Assembly: GCF_003970915.1 (NCBI RefSeq)
Contig: NZ_RXOF01000009.1
Coordinates: 124,001-188,000 of the forward strand
DNA from: Hymenobacter gummosus
GTDB taxonomy: Bacteria > Bacteroidota > Bacteroidia > Cytophagales > Hymenobacteraceae
Direction: 5' to 3'
DNA length: 64,000 nucleotides
A program made the translations under genes and the position numbers. The notes under the pieces are model-generated. The model was given only the letters and a program-made list of their open reading frames with translations. It made no database searches and was not told the origin of the DNA. Each line of letters starts with the position of its first letter. The stretch's first letter is position 1. Shown here piece after piece: positions 52,689 through 61,409 of this stretch.

Positions 52689-53105
52689 CTACCCCGCCTG
52701 CGCCCCCAGCCAAGCTTCGGCCTCGGCCTCGGTTTCGAAGGAGCGGTACACCAGCGGCAGGCCCTGCACGTGGGTCGTCACGTAGGCCGTGGCCAGGCGG
52801 GTGAGTACGTCGCGGGCCACCACCACGGCCCCGAAGCGGTACCCGGCTTCCTGCACGGCCCGGGGCAGCCATTGCTCGGCTATCCAGCGCTGCTCCTCCA
52901 CGCTGAAGGGCAGCATCACCTGCTGATTGATGAGCACGCGCCCCCAGCCGCGGCGGCGCAGCACCTCGGCCAGGTGCGTAAACACCACCTGCGTGTCGCC
53001 GAAGGTGCGGGGGGCGGCTTTCCAGTACAGGTGCACAAAGCCCGCGGCGTCCTCGCTCAGGCGGGCAGCGGCGTTTTCAAAGTAGGGGACAGATGAAGGC
53101 GGCAT
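52689..53105 (-). CDS. SpoIIAA/STAS-like hypothetical protein
   Basis: A 138-residue soluble protein. The start at 53105 (MPPSSVPYFENAAARLSEDA) leaves out a non-genic upstream frame. The alternating beta-alpha pattern (GFVHLYWKAAPRTFGDTQVV, RGWGRVLINQQVML, FGAVVVARDVLTRLA, and a final SFETEAEAEAWLG) resembles SpoIIAA-like or STAS-fold proteins. The last motif recurs in the protein at 60752. The role is unknown. Confidence 0.6.
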   Translation of the reverse strand: MPPSSVPYFENAAARLSEDAAGFVHLYWKAAPRTFGDTQVVFTHLAEVLRRRGWGRVLINQQVMLPFSVEEQRWIAEQWLPRAVQEAGYRFGAVVVARDVLTRLATAYVTTHVQGLPLVYRSFETEAEAEAWLGAQAG

Positions 53106-53265
53106 CAGAAGCGCGAAGGTAGGCAGCGCGGCGGCTTGCGCGCATCGGTAACCTGGGCGGAGCCGCGGCCCCGGGCTGTAGGCACCGGGCGGGGCTGGCA
53201 AACAGGGCGTTTGGGCACTGGGTAGCCCGGTCGTCGCGGTAGCGGGTATCCTGGCAGAAAGCGGC

Positions 53266-54927
53266 TTACTGCTGGCCTTGCAGGTTTTCGGGCGTGGTGG
53301 GGACTTCCACGTTAGGCGTCTGCGGGAAGGCCAGAAAGTGCGTGACGCGGGGCGGCTCGGGGCCGCGGTGGAAGCGCCGCACCTGGGCCTGCACCGCCAG
53401 GTCGTCGCGGGTGAAGCGGTGGTGCTGGCGCACATGCTCGCCCCAGGTGGCCACGTAGAAAAACTCGGTCAGGGCCTCGGGGCGCAGCACATCGGTAAAG
53501 ACGCCGGCGCGCAGGGCGCCGTCGCGCAGGCGCAGGCGGGTAAGCTGGGCCACGGCCTGACGGAAGGCGGGCTGGTCGGCCAGGGCCACCTGGTACTCCA
53601 CCATCACCACCACCGGCCCGTCGTCGGGGTCGATGCTGCTGGCCGCCTCGGGGGCCTGCCAGTTGTTGGCCGGGGCCAGGTCGAGGTTGTCGGCGGGGCG
53701 CATGGGGAACGGCAGGGCCAGCAGCATGCTCAGGCCGGCCCAGGCCGCCGCGCCCAGCAGCGCCGGCACCAGCCCGATCCGGTCGGCCAGCTCGCCCCAC
53801 ACCACGCTGCCCAGCGCCAGCCCGGCCTGAAACACCAGCATGTACATGCTCACCACCCGGGCCTGCACCCACTTGGGCACGTGCAGCTGCACCGAGGTGC
53901 TGAACGAGGTCATGGCCATCAGCCAGGCCACCCCGGAGAGGAACATCACCGGGAACAGCCAGTACTCCGAGGGCACCAGGGCCAGGCTCACGTTGGTGCC
54001 CACAAATACCAGCGTGCCCAGCAGGGCGCGCTGGTTGAAGTTGAGCCGGTGCCCGATGCGCCCGATCAGGAAAGCGCCCGTAATGGCCCCGGCGCCCAGC
54101 CACGACAGCAGCACGCCGTAGGAGCCGGAGCTCAGGCCCAGCCGCCGGGCCGCCACCACCGAGAGCAGGGCCCACATGGCCGAGGCCCCGAACGAGAAGG
54201 CGAAGGTGCGCACCAGCACCGCGTAGATGGCCGGGGAGTAGCGCACGTAGCGCAGCCCCGCCCGCAGGGCCCCGGTAAAGTTTTCGGCCGGGCCGCTGCT
54301 GGTTTCCGTTACGCGCCGCCAGCGGTATACCACCACCCAGGTGCCCACGAAGGAGAGGCCGTTGAGCAAAAACACGTAGCCCGGCGAGTAGTAGGCAATA
54401 ATGAGCCCGCCCACGGCCGGCCCGATGGCCCGGGCAATGTTGTTGCTGACCCCGTTCAGGGTAATGGCGAAGGGTAGCACCGGCCGCGGCACCAGCTCCG
54501 TCGGAATCGTCTGCCACACCGGGGCATTCAGCGCCGCCCCGATGCCGAGCAGAAACGTGAAACCCAGCACGCCCAGGGCCGATACCTGCCCGCTGAGCGT
54601 GAGGCCGCCCAGCGCGAAGGCCACCACGCCCATAAAGCCCTGGGTGAAGAGCAGCATGCGGCGGCGGTCAATCAGGTCGCCGAGGGCGCCGGCGGGCATG
54701 CTCAGCAGGAAAGCGGGCAGGGAGGTAGCCGTTTGCATCAGGGCCACCAGCAGGGCCGAGGTGGTGAGCGTGGTGACCAGCCACACGCCGGCCACGTTTT
54801 GCATCCAGGTGCCCACGTTCGATACCACCGAGGCCAGCCAGATGGTGCGAAACAAGGAGTAGGTGAGGGGCGTCCAGAGCTTAACCGGGGCATCGGCCGG
54901 CACGGAGGCAGCGGAGGTGGTACTCAT
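53266..54927 (-). CDS. MFS transporter of the MFS_3 type with C-terminal monooxygenase-like domain
   Basis: A 553-residue inner-membrane protein with 10 to 12 helices (for example TSLPAFLLSMPAGALGDLID, GIGAALNAPVWQTIPTEL). The region after residue 420 is soluble; VVVMVEYQVALADQPAFRQA, then GVFTDVLRPEALTEFFYVAT resemble an antibiotic-biosynthesis-monooxygenase-type ferredoxin-like domain, as found at the end of MFS_3 proteins. The substrate is unknown; relatives export siderophores or drugs. It is not part of an evident operon. Confidence 0.85.
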   Translation of the reverse strand: MSTTSAASVPADAPVKLWTPLTYSLFRTIWLASVVSNVGTWMQNVAGVWLVTTLTTSALLVALMQTATSLPAFLLSMPAGALGDLIDRRRMLLFTQGFMGVVAFALGGLTLSGQVSALGVLGFTFLLGIGAALNAPVWQTIPTELVPRPVLPFAITLNGVSNNIARAIGPAVGGLIIAYYSPGYVFLLNGLSFVGTWVVVYRWRRVTETSSGPAENFTGALRAGLRYVRYSPAIYAVLVRTFAFSFGASAMWALLSVVAARRLGLSSGSYGVLLSWLGAGAITGAFLIGRIGHRLNFNQRALLGTLVFVGTNVSLALVPSEYWLFPVMFLSGVAWLMAMTSFSTSVQLHVPKWVQARVVSMYMLVFQAGLALGSVVWGELADRIGLVPALLGAAAWAGLSMLLALPFPMRPADNLDLAPANNWQAPEAASSIDPDDGPVVVMVEYQVALADQPAFRQAVAQLTRLRLRDGALRAGVFTDVLRPEALTEFFYVATWGEHVRQHHRFTRDDLAVQAQVRRFHRGPEPPRVTHFLAFPQTPNVEVPTTPENLQGQQ

Positions 54928-55125
54928 AGAGGGCAGGCCGCGGGCGCCGCAGGCAGTAGGGCGCGCCGTGCTGCCTACGAGCTACCCGCCGGGCGGGGTT
55001 GCTGAGGAGCTAACCCGCAGGCCCCGCCCGCGGTTTGGCCGGGCAGGCAATGATTTCATAATTAGGCCCCGATGGACCCGGCCGCTAGTTTTGGCCTCCG
55101 GGTTGCCCCAGCGGCCTGCTTGCCC

Positions 55126-55473
55126 ATGCGTCTGCTTGCCCTGCCCGCCTTGCTGCTGACTTTGCTCACGACTGCGCCCGCGCGGGCCCAGACGGCCCCG
55201 CGCCCGGTGCTCAGCGGCCGGGTGGTCAACAGCGCCCGGCAGCCCCTGGCCGGCGTGAGCGTGCTGGTGCAGGGCAGCACCCTGGGCACCAGCACCAACT
55301 CCGACGGCCTGTTTCTGCTCGAAAACCTGCCCGCCGGCCCGCACACCCTGCGCTTCGACCTCAGCGGCTTCGTCATCACCGACGTGGCCGTGACGGATAC
55401 CACCCGCCAGCCCCTGCAGGTGCGCCTGGTATCCACGCGGCCGCCGGTACGCAGCCGCCCGCGCCGCAACTAA
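55126..55473 (+). CDS. Small secreted carboxypeptidase-regulatory-like domain protein
   Basis: A 115-residue protein. The start at 55126 gives signal MRLLALPALLLTLLTTAPAR. The mature part is a single CarboxypepD-reg-like beta-sandwich (VLSGRVVNSARQPLAGVSVL, TNSDGLFLLENLPAGPHTLR), normally the N-terminal domain of TonB-dependent receptors, but here alone with an Arg/Pro-rich tail. It may be a free-standing adaptor. It is convergent with the pirin gene. Confidence 0.78.
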   Translation: MRLLALPALLLTLLTTAPARAQTAPRPVLSGRVVNSARQPLAGVSVLVQGSTLGTSTNSDGLFLLENLPAGPHTLRFDLSGFVITDVAVTDTTRQPLQVRLVSTRPPVRSRPRRN

Positions 55474-55555
55474 CGGCTGCGAGGGAGAGGCGTAGCCTTT
55501 GGTCACCAGGTAGTTAACGCGCCGCCCGGCATTCTGTTGCAAATAGCCGGCCGCC

Positions 55556-56254
55556 TTAAGCCGGCAGCTCCAGCAGCAGCAGCAGCGCGTCGTTGCTGAG
55601 GGCTTCTACTTCGATTTCGGCCGCGTCCCACAGGGCCAGCCCGTCTTTTTCGTGCAGCAGCCGGCCCTCGGCCTCGAAAGCCCCGGCCAGCACGAAGGCC
55701 ACCACCTGCGCCCCCGGCTGCGGCCGGTACACGGCCTCGTGGCGGCCGGCAAAGCGGCCGAGGCTCAGGCCCAAGGGCCAGCCGGCGCTTAGCGGCACGA
55801 GCGGAGCCAGTTGGTTGGCCAGGGCCGCGGGCTCGAAGCTGAAAAGTGGCGTCGGCGCGGCCGGCGCGTCGGCGTCGGCGCGCAGCCACAGGTGCAGAAA
55901 GCTGATAACGTCCCCGGCGTACGGATTCCGAAAGCTCAGCGGCTGCCCGGCGGCCACCGGCAGTACGCGCACTTCGCCCACGTCGGTGGTGGTGGGCACG
56001 CCGCTGCCCAGGCGGGCCTGCACGGCGCCGGTAATGGGCAGCAGCAGCACGTACCCCGCCGATTCGGCCGTCAAAGTCACCTGCTGGCCGCCGGCCAGCA
56101 GCTCCTCGTTCAGGGCCAGCAGGCGGCCCACTGGCCCGCGGTCCGGGTGCTGGTAGGCCCCGAAGCTCAGGGTGCAGTGGCGCCGGAACTGCGCGCTTTC
56201 GACGAGGCCGCGCTGGTCAGCCAGAAAAATCTTGCCCGGAATCAGCGTGCTCAT
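55556..56254 (-). CDS. Pirin-family (bicupin) protein
   Basis: A 232-residue protein of the YhhW/pirin type. The N-terminal region (ADQRGLVESAQFRRHCTLSF, GPVGRLLALNEELLAGG) and the paired cupin halves fit the family, though the usual metal-binding His residues are mostly absent in the first cupin. It may therefore not be an active quercetinase-like dioxygenase. It starts 2 bases after the stop of the 56257 gene, so the two are in one operon. Confidence 0.75.
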   Translation of the reverse strand: MSTLIPGKIFLADQRGLVESAQFRRHCTLSFGAYQHPDRGPVGRLLALNEELLAGGQQVTLTAESAGYVLLLPITGAVQARLGSGVPTTTDVGEVRVLPVAAGQPLSFRNPYAGDVISFLHLWLRADADAPAAPTPLFSFEPAALANQLAPLVPLSAGWPLGLSLGRFAGRHEAVYRPQPGAQVVAFVLAGAFEAEGRLLHEKDGLALWDAAEIEVEALSNDALLLLLELPA

Positions 56255-56256
56255 GG

Positions 56257-56757
56257 TCAGTCGGCTGTTTGCAGGGAGTGAATAATCAGGTAGGGCTGCA
56301 GCTGAAACATATTGGTCAGCAGCTCCGGGCCGCTGGCCTGGGCGTCCGACACGAGCAGGTAGGAGCCTACCGTGTCGTGCCAGCGCAGCGGCTCGGAGTA
56401 GAAATTCACCGCCACCTGGTGCCGCGACTTGTCCAGCACGTCGGAGTTGATGATTTCAAACTGAAACTTGGAGAAGCGCAGGAAGTGCCGGCCCAGGTTG
56501 TCGAGGATGTCGGGCACCAGCCCGTTGAGCTGCTGCAGATACCCGCGCACCGCCGCGCTGACCAGAAAATGCAGCTGCTCGGCCCCCGGCGCGTGCTGCA
56601 AGAGCTGCCCGAAGGTGCGGTACTTCTTTTCCTGGTTGAAATACTGGGCTTGCATCCGAAACTCCTGGTAGGTATCCTCAAACACCAGCTTGTCCCACGG
56701 ATGCGCGGAGCCGGCGTCGATAACCTTGCGGTAGCAGAGCGTGATAAGGCGAGACAT
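56257..56757 (-). CDS. Hypothetical protein co-transcribed with pirin
   Basis: A 166-residue soluble protein. The start at 56757 (MSRLITLCYRKVIDAGSAHP) is chosen because further upstream lies a large hairpin. It includes WDKLVFEDTYQEFRMQAQYF and KFQFEIINSDVLDKSRHQVA. I do not recognise the family. Its stop is 2 bases before the pirin ATG, implying translational coupling. Confidence 0.62.
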   Translation of the reverse strand: MSRLITLCYRKVIDAGSAHPWDKLVFEDTYQEFRMQAQYFNQEKKYRTFGQLLQHAPGAEQLHFLVSAAVRGYLQQLNGLVPDILDNLGRHFLRFSKFQFEIINSDVLDKSRHQVAVNFYSEPLRWHDTVGSYLLVSDAQASGPELLTNMFQLQPYLIIHSLQTAD

Positions 56758-56759
56758 GA

Positions 56760-56832
56760 GGTGACTGAGTGATTGAGTGACTGAGTGATTGTCAGAACGA
56801 GCTTCACTCATTCACTCAATCACTCAGTCACC
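56760..56832. repeat. Inverted repeat of TGAGTGA/C words
   Basis: Arms of 29 bases (56760-56788 and 56804-56832, one mismatch) with a 15-base loop are built of tandem TGAGTGAC/TGAGTGAT words. It starts 2 bases before the ATG of 56257, so it covers that gene's ribosome-binding region, and ends 2 bases before the stop of the dioxygenase gene. Confidence 0.85.
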
Positions 56833-56834
56833 GC

Positions 56835-57554
56835 TTACGCCGGTACGCCGAACGTGATGGACAGCTCGAAGCCGCTGGTGGTGTTGCCGGTCACGGTGGC
56901 CAGCTCCAGGCTCACCCCGTCGCTGAACACGTTGTCGGAGCTGTTGGAGGTGTAGCCCGTCATGCCCTTGCTGTAGCCATTGACGGCGGCCACGGCCGAG
57001 CCGGTGCCCTCGGGGAAGGCAATCTGGGTGACTTTCAACGACTGCCCACTGGCCGAGTAGATGTGCACGTGGATGTGGGTGGCGCGGCCCGAGTACCAGC
57101 CCGGGAAAATGCTGGTGAAGGTGACCTGCCCGTTGCTGTTGGTGGTTTGCCGTCCGCGCAGGAAGTGCAACGCCTGGTAGTTGGTCGACTGCATGCCGGT
57201 GCCGCCGTACTCGGAGTAGTTGCCGTCCCGGTCGCAGTGCCAGATATCCACCAGCGCGCCGGCCAGGGCCGCGCAGCTGTTGTTGGTGTTGGTGACGTTG
57301 ATTTTCACCGTCAGCGGGTAGCCGGTGCGGCCGTCGGTGATGTCGGAGCGCACGTACGAGGCCGGGGCTTTCGTGGGGAAGGGGCCTTCGGTTTCGGTGG
57401 GCGCCACTGCGCAGCTGCCCGAGCCCGTGGTGCCGGTGCCCGTGCTGCCGGTGGAGGGCGTCACCTCTTCCGACTCCTTGCCGCAGGCCGTGAGCAGTGC
57501 CGGCGCCGATACCGCGCCTACCAGTAAGCTTTTCAGGAAGTGCTTTCTTTCCAT
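56835..57554 (-). CDS. Intradiol ring-cleavage dioxygenase-like lipoprotein
   Basis: A 239-residue protein with signal ending LLTAC (Cys24) and a Gly/Ser/Thr linker. The catalytic domain shows the four iron ligands expected of intradiol dioxygenases: a Tyr in DRDGNYSEY, Tyr154 in PGWYSG, and His160 and His162 in ATHIHVH. These enzymes open catechol-type rings; an exported lipoprotein form is known in Bacteroidota, with unclear substrate. The hairpin at 56760 separates it from the next gene. Confidence 0.88.
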   Translation of the reverse strand: MERKHFLKSLLVGAVSAPALLTACGKESEEVTPSTGSTGTGTTGSGSCAVAPTETEGPFPTKAPASYVRSDITDGRTGYPLTVKINVTNTNNSCAALAGALVDIWHCDRDGNYSEYGGTGMQSTNYQALHFLRGRQTTNSNGQVTFTSIFPGWYSGRATHIHVHIYSASGQSLKVTQIAFPEGTGSAVAAVNGYSKGMTGYTSNSSDNVFSDGVSLELATVTGNTTSGFELSITFGVPA

Positions 57555-58086
57555 GGTCGTGGGGAGTAATAGGGTGAGTGACTGATTTGCTAAGCCGAAG
57601 TTGGACTTATTCGTTCTGCTTGGCAGTCCACAATCGACGTTCGGCCCCTCCCGCTCGACGGATGTCCGGCTTCTGCCGCGCCCGGCCGGTTCGCGGTGTT
57701 AGTTCCGGCCGCGCAGCCGGTTAGTCGGTAAAATCAGCCTGATTTGGCCCAAGGCGGCGGCGGACGTACCCCTGGCAGGCAGCAGTAGCCGCGGGGCGGC
57801 TACCCCGAACAGGCGCCACAGTCTGCCCTCTGGCCCGTTCTGAGGTGCCGGCGCCGGTGAAGTCAGGTTGGGTTGTATTGGTATTATTCCGGCGAATAGA
57901 ACGAAGAAGGCGGGCCCGGGGGGGCTTATGGTCCCGGCAGCGAGGGGGCCCGTCGGCACATGCCGGGCGCTGGTCGATTAAGGACCCGTTTCCGCTGCCG
58001 GCCGCCGCACCTTTGCTGCTGCCAAGCCCCAGCCGTTGACCGTTACGAGGGGCGACTTTGTTGTTTCACCTTCAGTTCGACAATCC
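57555..58086. other. Divergent intergenic region
   Basis: This gap separates the divergent dioxygenase and tatA genes. CACCTTTG (58008-58015), about 70 bases before tatA, resembles TAnnTTTG and may be its -7 box. A minus-strand frame at 57699-57959 has no support. Nothing else is seen. Confidence 0.4.
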
Positions 58087-58395
58087 ATGAAACCCTGCCT
58101 GCTTTTCCTCGGCGACCTTGGTGGTGGCGAGATTATGCTCATCCTGGTCGTCATTCTCGTGTTCTTCGGGGCCAAGCGCATTCCGGAGCTGGCCCGCGGC
58201 CTGGGCACGGGCATCCGCGAGTTCAAGGATGCCTCCCGCGAGATTCGCAGCGAAATCGAAAACGCCGGCCTGCCCGCTTCGGCCGCCCCTGGCAGCCACC
58301 CGGCGGCCTACGCCCCTGCGTCGGCTCCGGCCCCGCTGGTGCAGCTCCCGTTTGGGGGCCCCGAGGCAGCCCGCCCGGCCGGGCCCGCCGCCTAA
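58087..58395 (+). CDS. tatA: TatA/TatE-family twin-arginine translocase subunit
   Basis: A 102-residue protein. The start at 58087 gives MKPCLLFLGDLGGGEIMLIL. It has the hallmark short membrane helix (GGGEIMLILVVILVFFGAKR), the hinge, and the amphipathic helix with IPELARGLGTGIREFKDA. The tail is rich in Ala and Pro. TatA forms the pore for folded proteins in the inner membrane. tatB and tatC are not in this window. A terminator follows. Confidence 0.93.
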   Translation: MKPCLLFLGDLGGGEIMLILVVILVFFGAKRIPELARGLGTGIREFKDASREIRSEIENAGLPASAAPGSHPAAYAPASAPAPLVQLPFGGPEAARPAGPAA

Positions 58396-58429
58396 GCCCG
58401 GGCAGCCCGGCCGGGGCCCGAAAACAACT

Positions 58430-58467
58430 CAGCCCCCGCGGTACCAGAGGCCGCGGGGGCTGTTTTT
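58430..58467 (+). terminator. Terminator after tatA
   Basis: A perfect 12-bp stem (58430-58441 with 58451-58462) is followed by TTTTT. It lies between convergent genes. Confidence 0.9.
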
Positions 58468-58485
58468 ATATCCCTGTAGGACGCG

Positions 58486-59091
58486 CTACTCAATCACCAA
58501 GTCGTACTTGCCGAGCAGCCCCGGCAGCCCGTCCAGGGCGAAGCGCGCCTTGGTCAGCACGTTCTGCTCCGGGTCGAGGTGCAGGCCGGTGGCCGTGCGC
58601 AAATCGGCGCCGCCGAGCCGGGTTTGCTGGAAAACGGCCCCGTCGAGCGTGCAGCCGGCAAAGCTGGCGCCCGTCAGATCGGCGCCGGTGAAGTCGGCTC
58701 CGCTGAGGGTGCACCGTTCAAAGCGGGTGCCCGCCAGGGGCTTGCCCGCAAAGGAAGCGTAGTCGAGCTGGCAATCCTCAAACTGCACTTCCAGCAGAAA
58801 GTCGCGGCAGGCGGCCAGCGGCAGGCCCGTCAGCTTGCAGCCCACGAAAGTCACGTGCTGCAGGGCGGTGCCGGTCAGCGAGGCCAGGGCCAAGTTGCAG
58901 CGCTCGAAGCGGCAGTCGGTGAAGCGCCGCCGGTCCAGCCGGGCGCCGGCAAAGTCGCAGCCGACGAAGTGCTGCAGCTCCAGCTCGGCTTCGGCCATCA
59001 GCAGCTCGGCGGCGGTCCAACGCTCGTGGACGTGGTCGGCGGGAAAAACGAGGGTGCGGGGCCGGGCGGAGGTGGGACGACGGGACTTCAT
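58486..59091 (-). CDS. Pentapeptide-repeat protein
   Basis: A 201-residue protein. The start at 59091 is MKSRRPTSARPRTLVFPADH. The middle 130 residues show the pentapeptide A(D/N)Lxx-type pattern (CDFAGARLDRRRFTDCRFER, LSGADFTGADLTGASFAGCT), which folds as a right-handed beta-helix. Some such proteins mimic DNA and shield gyrase; others are structural. No further hint is seen. It is convergent with tatA. Confidence 0.85.
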   Translation of the reverse strand: MKSRRPTSARPRTLVFPADHVHERWTAAELLMAEAELELQHFVGCDFAGARLDRRRFTDCRFERCNLALASLTGTALQHVTFVGCKLTGLPLAACRDFLLEVQFEDCQLDYASFAGKPLAGTRFERCTLSGADFTGADLTGASFAGCTLDGAVFQQTRLGGADLRTATGLHLDPEQNVLTKARFALDGLPGLLGKYDLVIE

Positions 59092-59176
59092 AGGCAAAGA
59101 AAAAGGACCAGAGCGCGCGTGCGCAGCCCCGGCCCGAACAGGCAGCCCGTCACTCACGCGGGCCGCTGTCAAGATG

Positions 59177-59731
59177 TTAGTACTGGGCGCTGGCTACGGG
59201 GGCGTCGCCGGCTACTTCCTGCAGGTTGCGCAGGCCCTTCTCAAAGTCGGAGCCCACGAAATGGTCCATCAGCAGGCCCATGTAGCGGCTAAGCGGGTTG
59301 TAGCCCATATCCGATTCCATCACCCAGCTGATGCGGGTGCCGTGGCCGGCTGGTTCCAGCTGGTAGGAGCAGGTGGCGGTGCCTTCCTCCATGAAGTTCA
59401 TTTCCGCGTCGATGCGGCGGGCGGGCACGCTGCCGGTGATGGTGAAGGAGCCGTTGCCCACGTCGCTATCCGCGCTGGTCCAGGCGTAGCGGGCGCCCAC
59501 ACCGGCCGCCGGCCCGGAGTAGGTCAGCTGCATCTGCGGGTCGAGCCGGTGCCAGGGCGACCATTTCTCCCAGTTCTTCAGGGTATTGATTTGCTCAAAC
59601 ACCGTGCTCGGCGTCGCATTGATAACCCCGCTGCGCTCTACGCGCACCCGGCGCGGTAGCAACTGCGACACGAGCGACAATACTACCACCAGCGTGAGCA
59701 GGCCCAGCCCGGTTTTCTTCAGCGTTTTCAT
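59177..59731 (-). CDS. SRPBCC-fold protein (polyketide cyclase/START-like) with membrane anchor
   Basis: A 184-residue protein with an N-terminal helix (TGLGLLTLVVVLSLVSQLL) that anchors it or serves as a signal. The rest is the SRPBCC fold: VINATPSTVFEQINTLKNWE, WSPWHRLDPQMQLTYSG and ISWVMESDMGY. It has a hydrophobic ligand pocket; the ligand is unknown. It lies 85 bases from the pentapeptide gene on the same strand. Confidence 0.82.
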   Translation of the reverse strand: MKTLKKTGLGLLTLVVVLSLVSQLLPRRVRVERSGVINATPSTVFEQINTLKNWEKWSPWHRLDPQMQLTYSGPAAGVGARYAWTSADSDVGNGSFTITGSVPARRIDAEMNFMEEGTATCSYQLEPAGHGTRISWVMESDMGYNPLSRYMGLLMDHFVGSDFEKGLRNLQEVAGDAPVASAQY

Positions 59732-59886
59732 GGTTTCGACCAGCGTTATCTATGCTGGCACGAATATAGAATTTGCTAATAATTTTGGCAATAAATACTA
59801 ATAAAAATATCGGACGCGAGTTGCTCAAATGAAAGCCCGGGAAGCAGCTAACCTTGCAGATGGCTATTGAGTTACCGCTTTCGGAG

Positions 59887-60654
59887 CTACTCCGGCCGTT
59901 CGGCTTTGGAGGCGGGGTACTGCGGATTCATACCGGCCAGGGCGTCGCGCAGGGCAGCGGCCACGAAGTAGGCCTTGTACCAGTTCTGGTCGGCCGGCAC
60001 AATGTGCCAGGGGCAGGCGGCGGGGCTGCAGTGCTCGAATACGTCCTCGTACACGGCGCGGTACTGGGGCCACTGCCGGGCTTTTTCCTCGTCGCCGGCC
60101 TCGTATTTCCAGTGCTTGGTAGCATCCTGCACGCGCTCCAGCAGCCGCGCCCGCTGCTCCTCTTCCGAGACGTGCAGGTAGAATTTCAGCACCGTGGTGC
60201 CCGCCTCGCGCAGCAGCTGCTCGAAGTCGTTGATGCGGGCGAAGCGGCGGCGCGCCTCGGTGGCATTTACCAGGCCCAGCACCCGGGTGATGAGCACGTC
60301 CTCGTAGTGCGAGCGGTTGAACACGTGAATCATGCCCTTGGCCGGCGTGCGGGCGTGAATGCGCCACAGAAAGTCGTGGGCCAGCTCGTCCTTGCTCGGT
60401 TCCTTGAAGGAATGCACCGCCACGCCCTGCGGGTTCAGGCCGCTGAACACTTTACGAATGAGCCCGTCCTTGCCGCTGGCGTCCATGCCCTGCAGCACCA
60501 CCAGCACGCTGCGGCGGTTTTCGGCGTAGAGGCGCATCTGCCAGTCTACCAGCTCGTTCTTGATGCGCTCCAGCTGGCGCAGCGTATCGTCTTTGTGGAA
60601 GTCGGCGGGGGCGCGGGTCGGCAGCTTCGTCAGGTCGAAAGCGGGGGTAGCCAT
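59887..60654 (-). CDS. Polyphosphate kinase 2 family protein
   Basis: A 255-residue enzyme. The start at 60654 (MATPAFDLTKLPTRAPADFH) is chosen over an upstream frame without family features. The Walker A motif is LQGMDASGKDG, followed by the PPK2 core SFKEPSKDELAHDFLWRIHA and the Walker B region NRSHYEDVLITRV. PPK2 enzymes move phosphate between polyphosphate and nucleotides. The subclass cannot be decided from sequence alone here. It acts in the cytoplasm. Confidence 0.92.
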   Translation of the reverse strand: MATPAFDLTKLPTRAPADFHKDDTLRQLERIKNELVDWQMRLYAENRRSVLVVLQGMDASGKDGLIRKVFSGLNPQGVAVHSFKEPSKDELAHDFLWRIHARTPAKGMIHVFNRSHYEDVLITRVLGLVNATEARRRFARINDFEQLLREAGTTVLKFYLHVSEEEQRARLLERVQDATKHWKYEAGDEEKARQWPQYRAVYEDVFEHCSPAACPWHIVPADQNWYKAYFVAAALRDALAGMNPQYPASKAERPE

Positions 60655-60751
60655 AAGCAGGGGCAGCAACGGTTCAGTGGCTGTACGCACCCGGGCCCCA
60701 AAGAGCTGCCGGGCGGCCCGCCCGGCCGTTGCGGACCACGTTTGCCCCGCT

Positions 60752-61168
60752 TCAGCGCTGCGCTACCAGCCAGCGCACGGCTTCGCCCTCGTCGGTGAAC
60801 TGGTTGACGGAGCAGTTGCTGCCGTGGGTATAGGGCAGGGCCGGCAGCGAGTCGTCCTGCACGTGGTCGGCCTGGTGCGGGCCGATGAGGAAGGCCAGGT
60901 AGGTGTGCCCGTGCAGGTGCTGCCGCAGCGTGGGGTAAAACACCTCCGTGAGCCAGTGCACGTCGCGGGCATCGACTTCCACGCGGCGGCGCGCGTCGAT
61001 GAGCCAGCGGCGGCAGGTGTCGCAGCCGGTGGCGAAACGCAGCATTTCCTGGTAGCCGGCGCGCAGCTCGCCGGAGTTGACGGGCCGCGTCCAGCGGGCT
61101 GCCACCAGCCCCAAATCGGAGCGGTGCTGGAGCAGCAGGTAGTCGGCGGAAAGCACGGGTAATGCCAT
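60752..61168 (-). CDS. SpoIIAA/STAS-like hypothetical protein, relative of 52689
   Basis: A 138-residue soluble protein. The ATG at 61168 (MALPVLSADYLLLQHRSDLG) is used rather than an in-frame GTG three codons upstream. The alternating beta-alpha pattern (WLIDARRRVEVDARDVHWL, YLAFLIGPHQADHVQ) and the final EGEAVRWLVAQ resemble the protein at 52689. Both may be small regulatory or sensory domains acting alone. The function is unknown. Confidence 0.6.
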   Translation of the reverse strand: MALPVLSADYLLLQHRSDLGLVAARWTRPVNSGELRAGYQEMLRFATGCDTCRRWLIDARRRVEVDARDVHWLTEVFYPTLRQHLHGHTYLAFLIGPHQADHVQDDSLPALPYTHGSNCSVNQFTDEGEAVRWLVAQR

Positions 61169-61409
61169 ACGCAGCACAATTCAGCAGGTGGAACACAAAA
61201 CAGCGGCAGCCGAAAATACGGTGGCGGCGGCGCAAGTGTTCGGCGGGGCCGGCGGCGGTAGCGGCTAAGGGTGCCCGATGCGGCCCTACGCACAGCGGCC
61301 CCGCCGCATCCTAACCGAATGCCGCGGGGCGCCAAGATACGAGCAATACAAAGACGGGAAATACGGCTTCGCTAACGAATTGAGCTGGGGTAATGTAATG
61401 GCGGGGCAC

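Noticed and set aside
57699-57959. Minus-strand frame in the gap before tatA
   Set aside because: Low complexity, no signal, no plausible ribosome-binding site, and not related to a known family.
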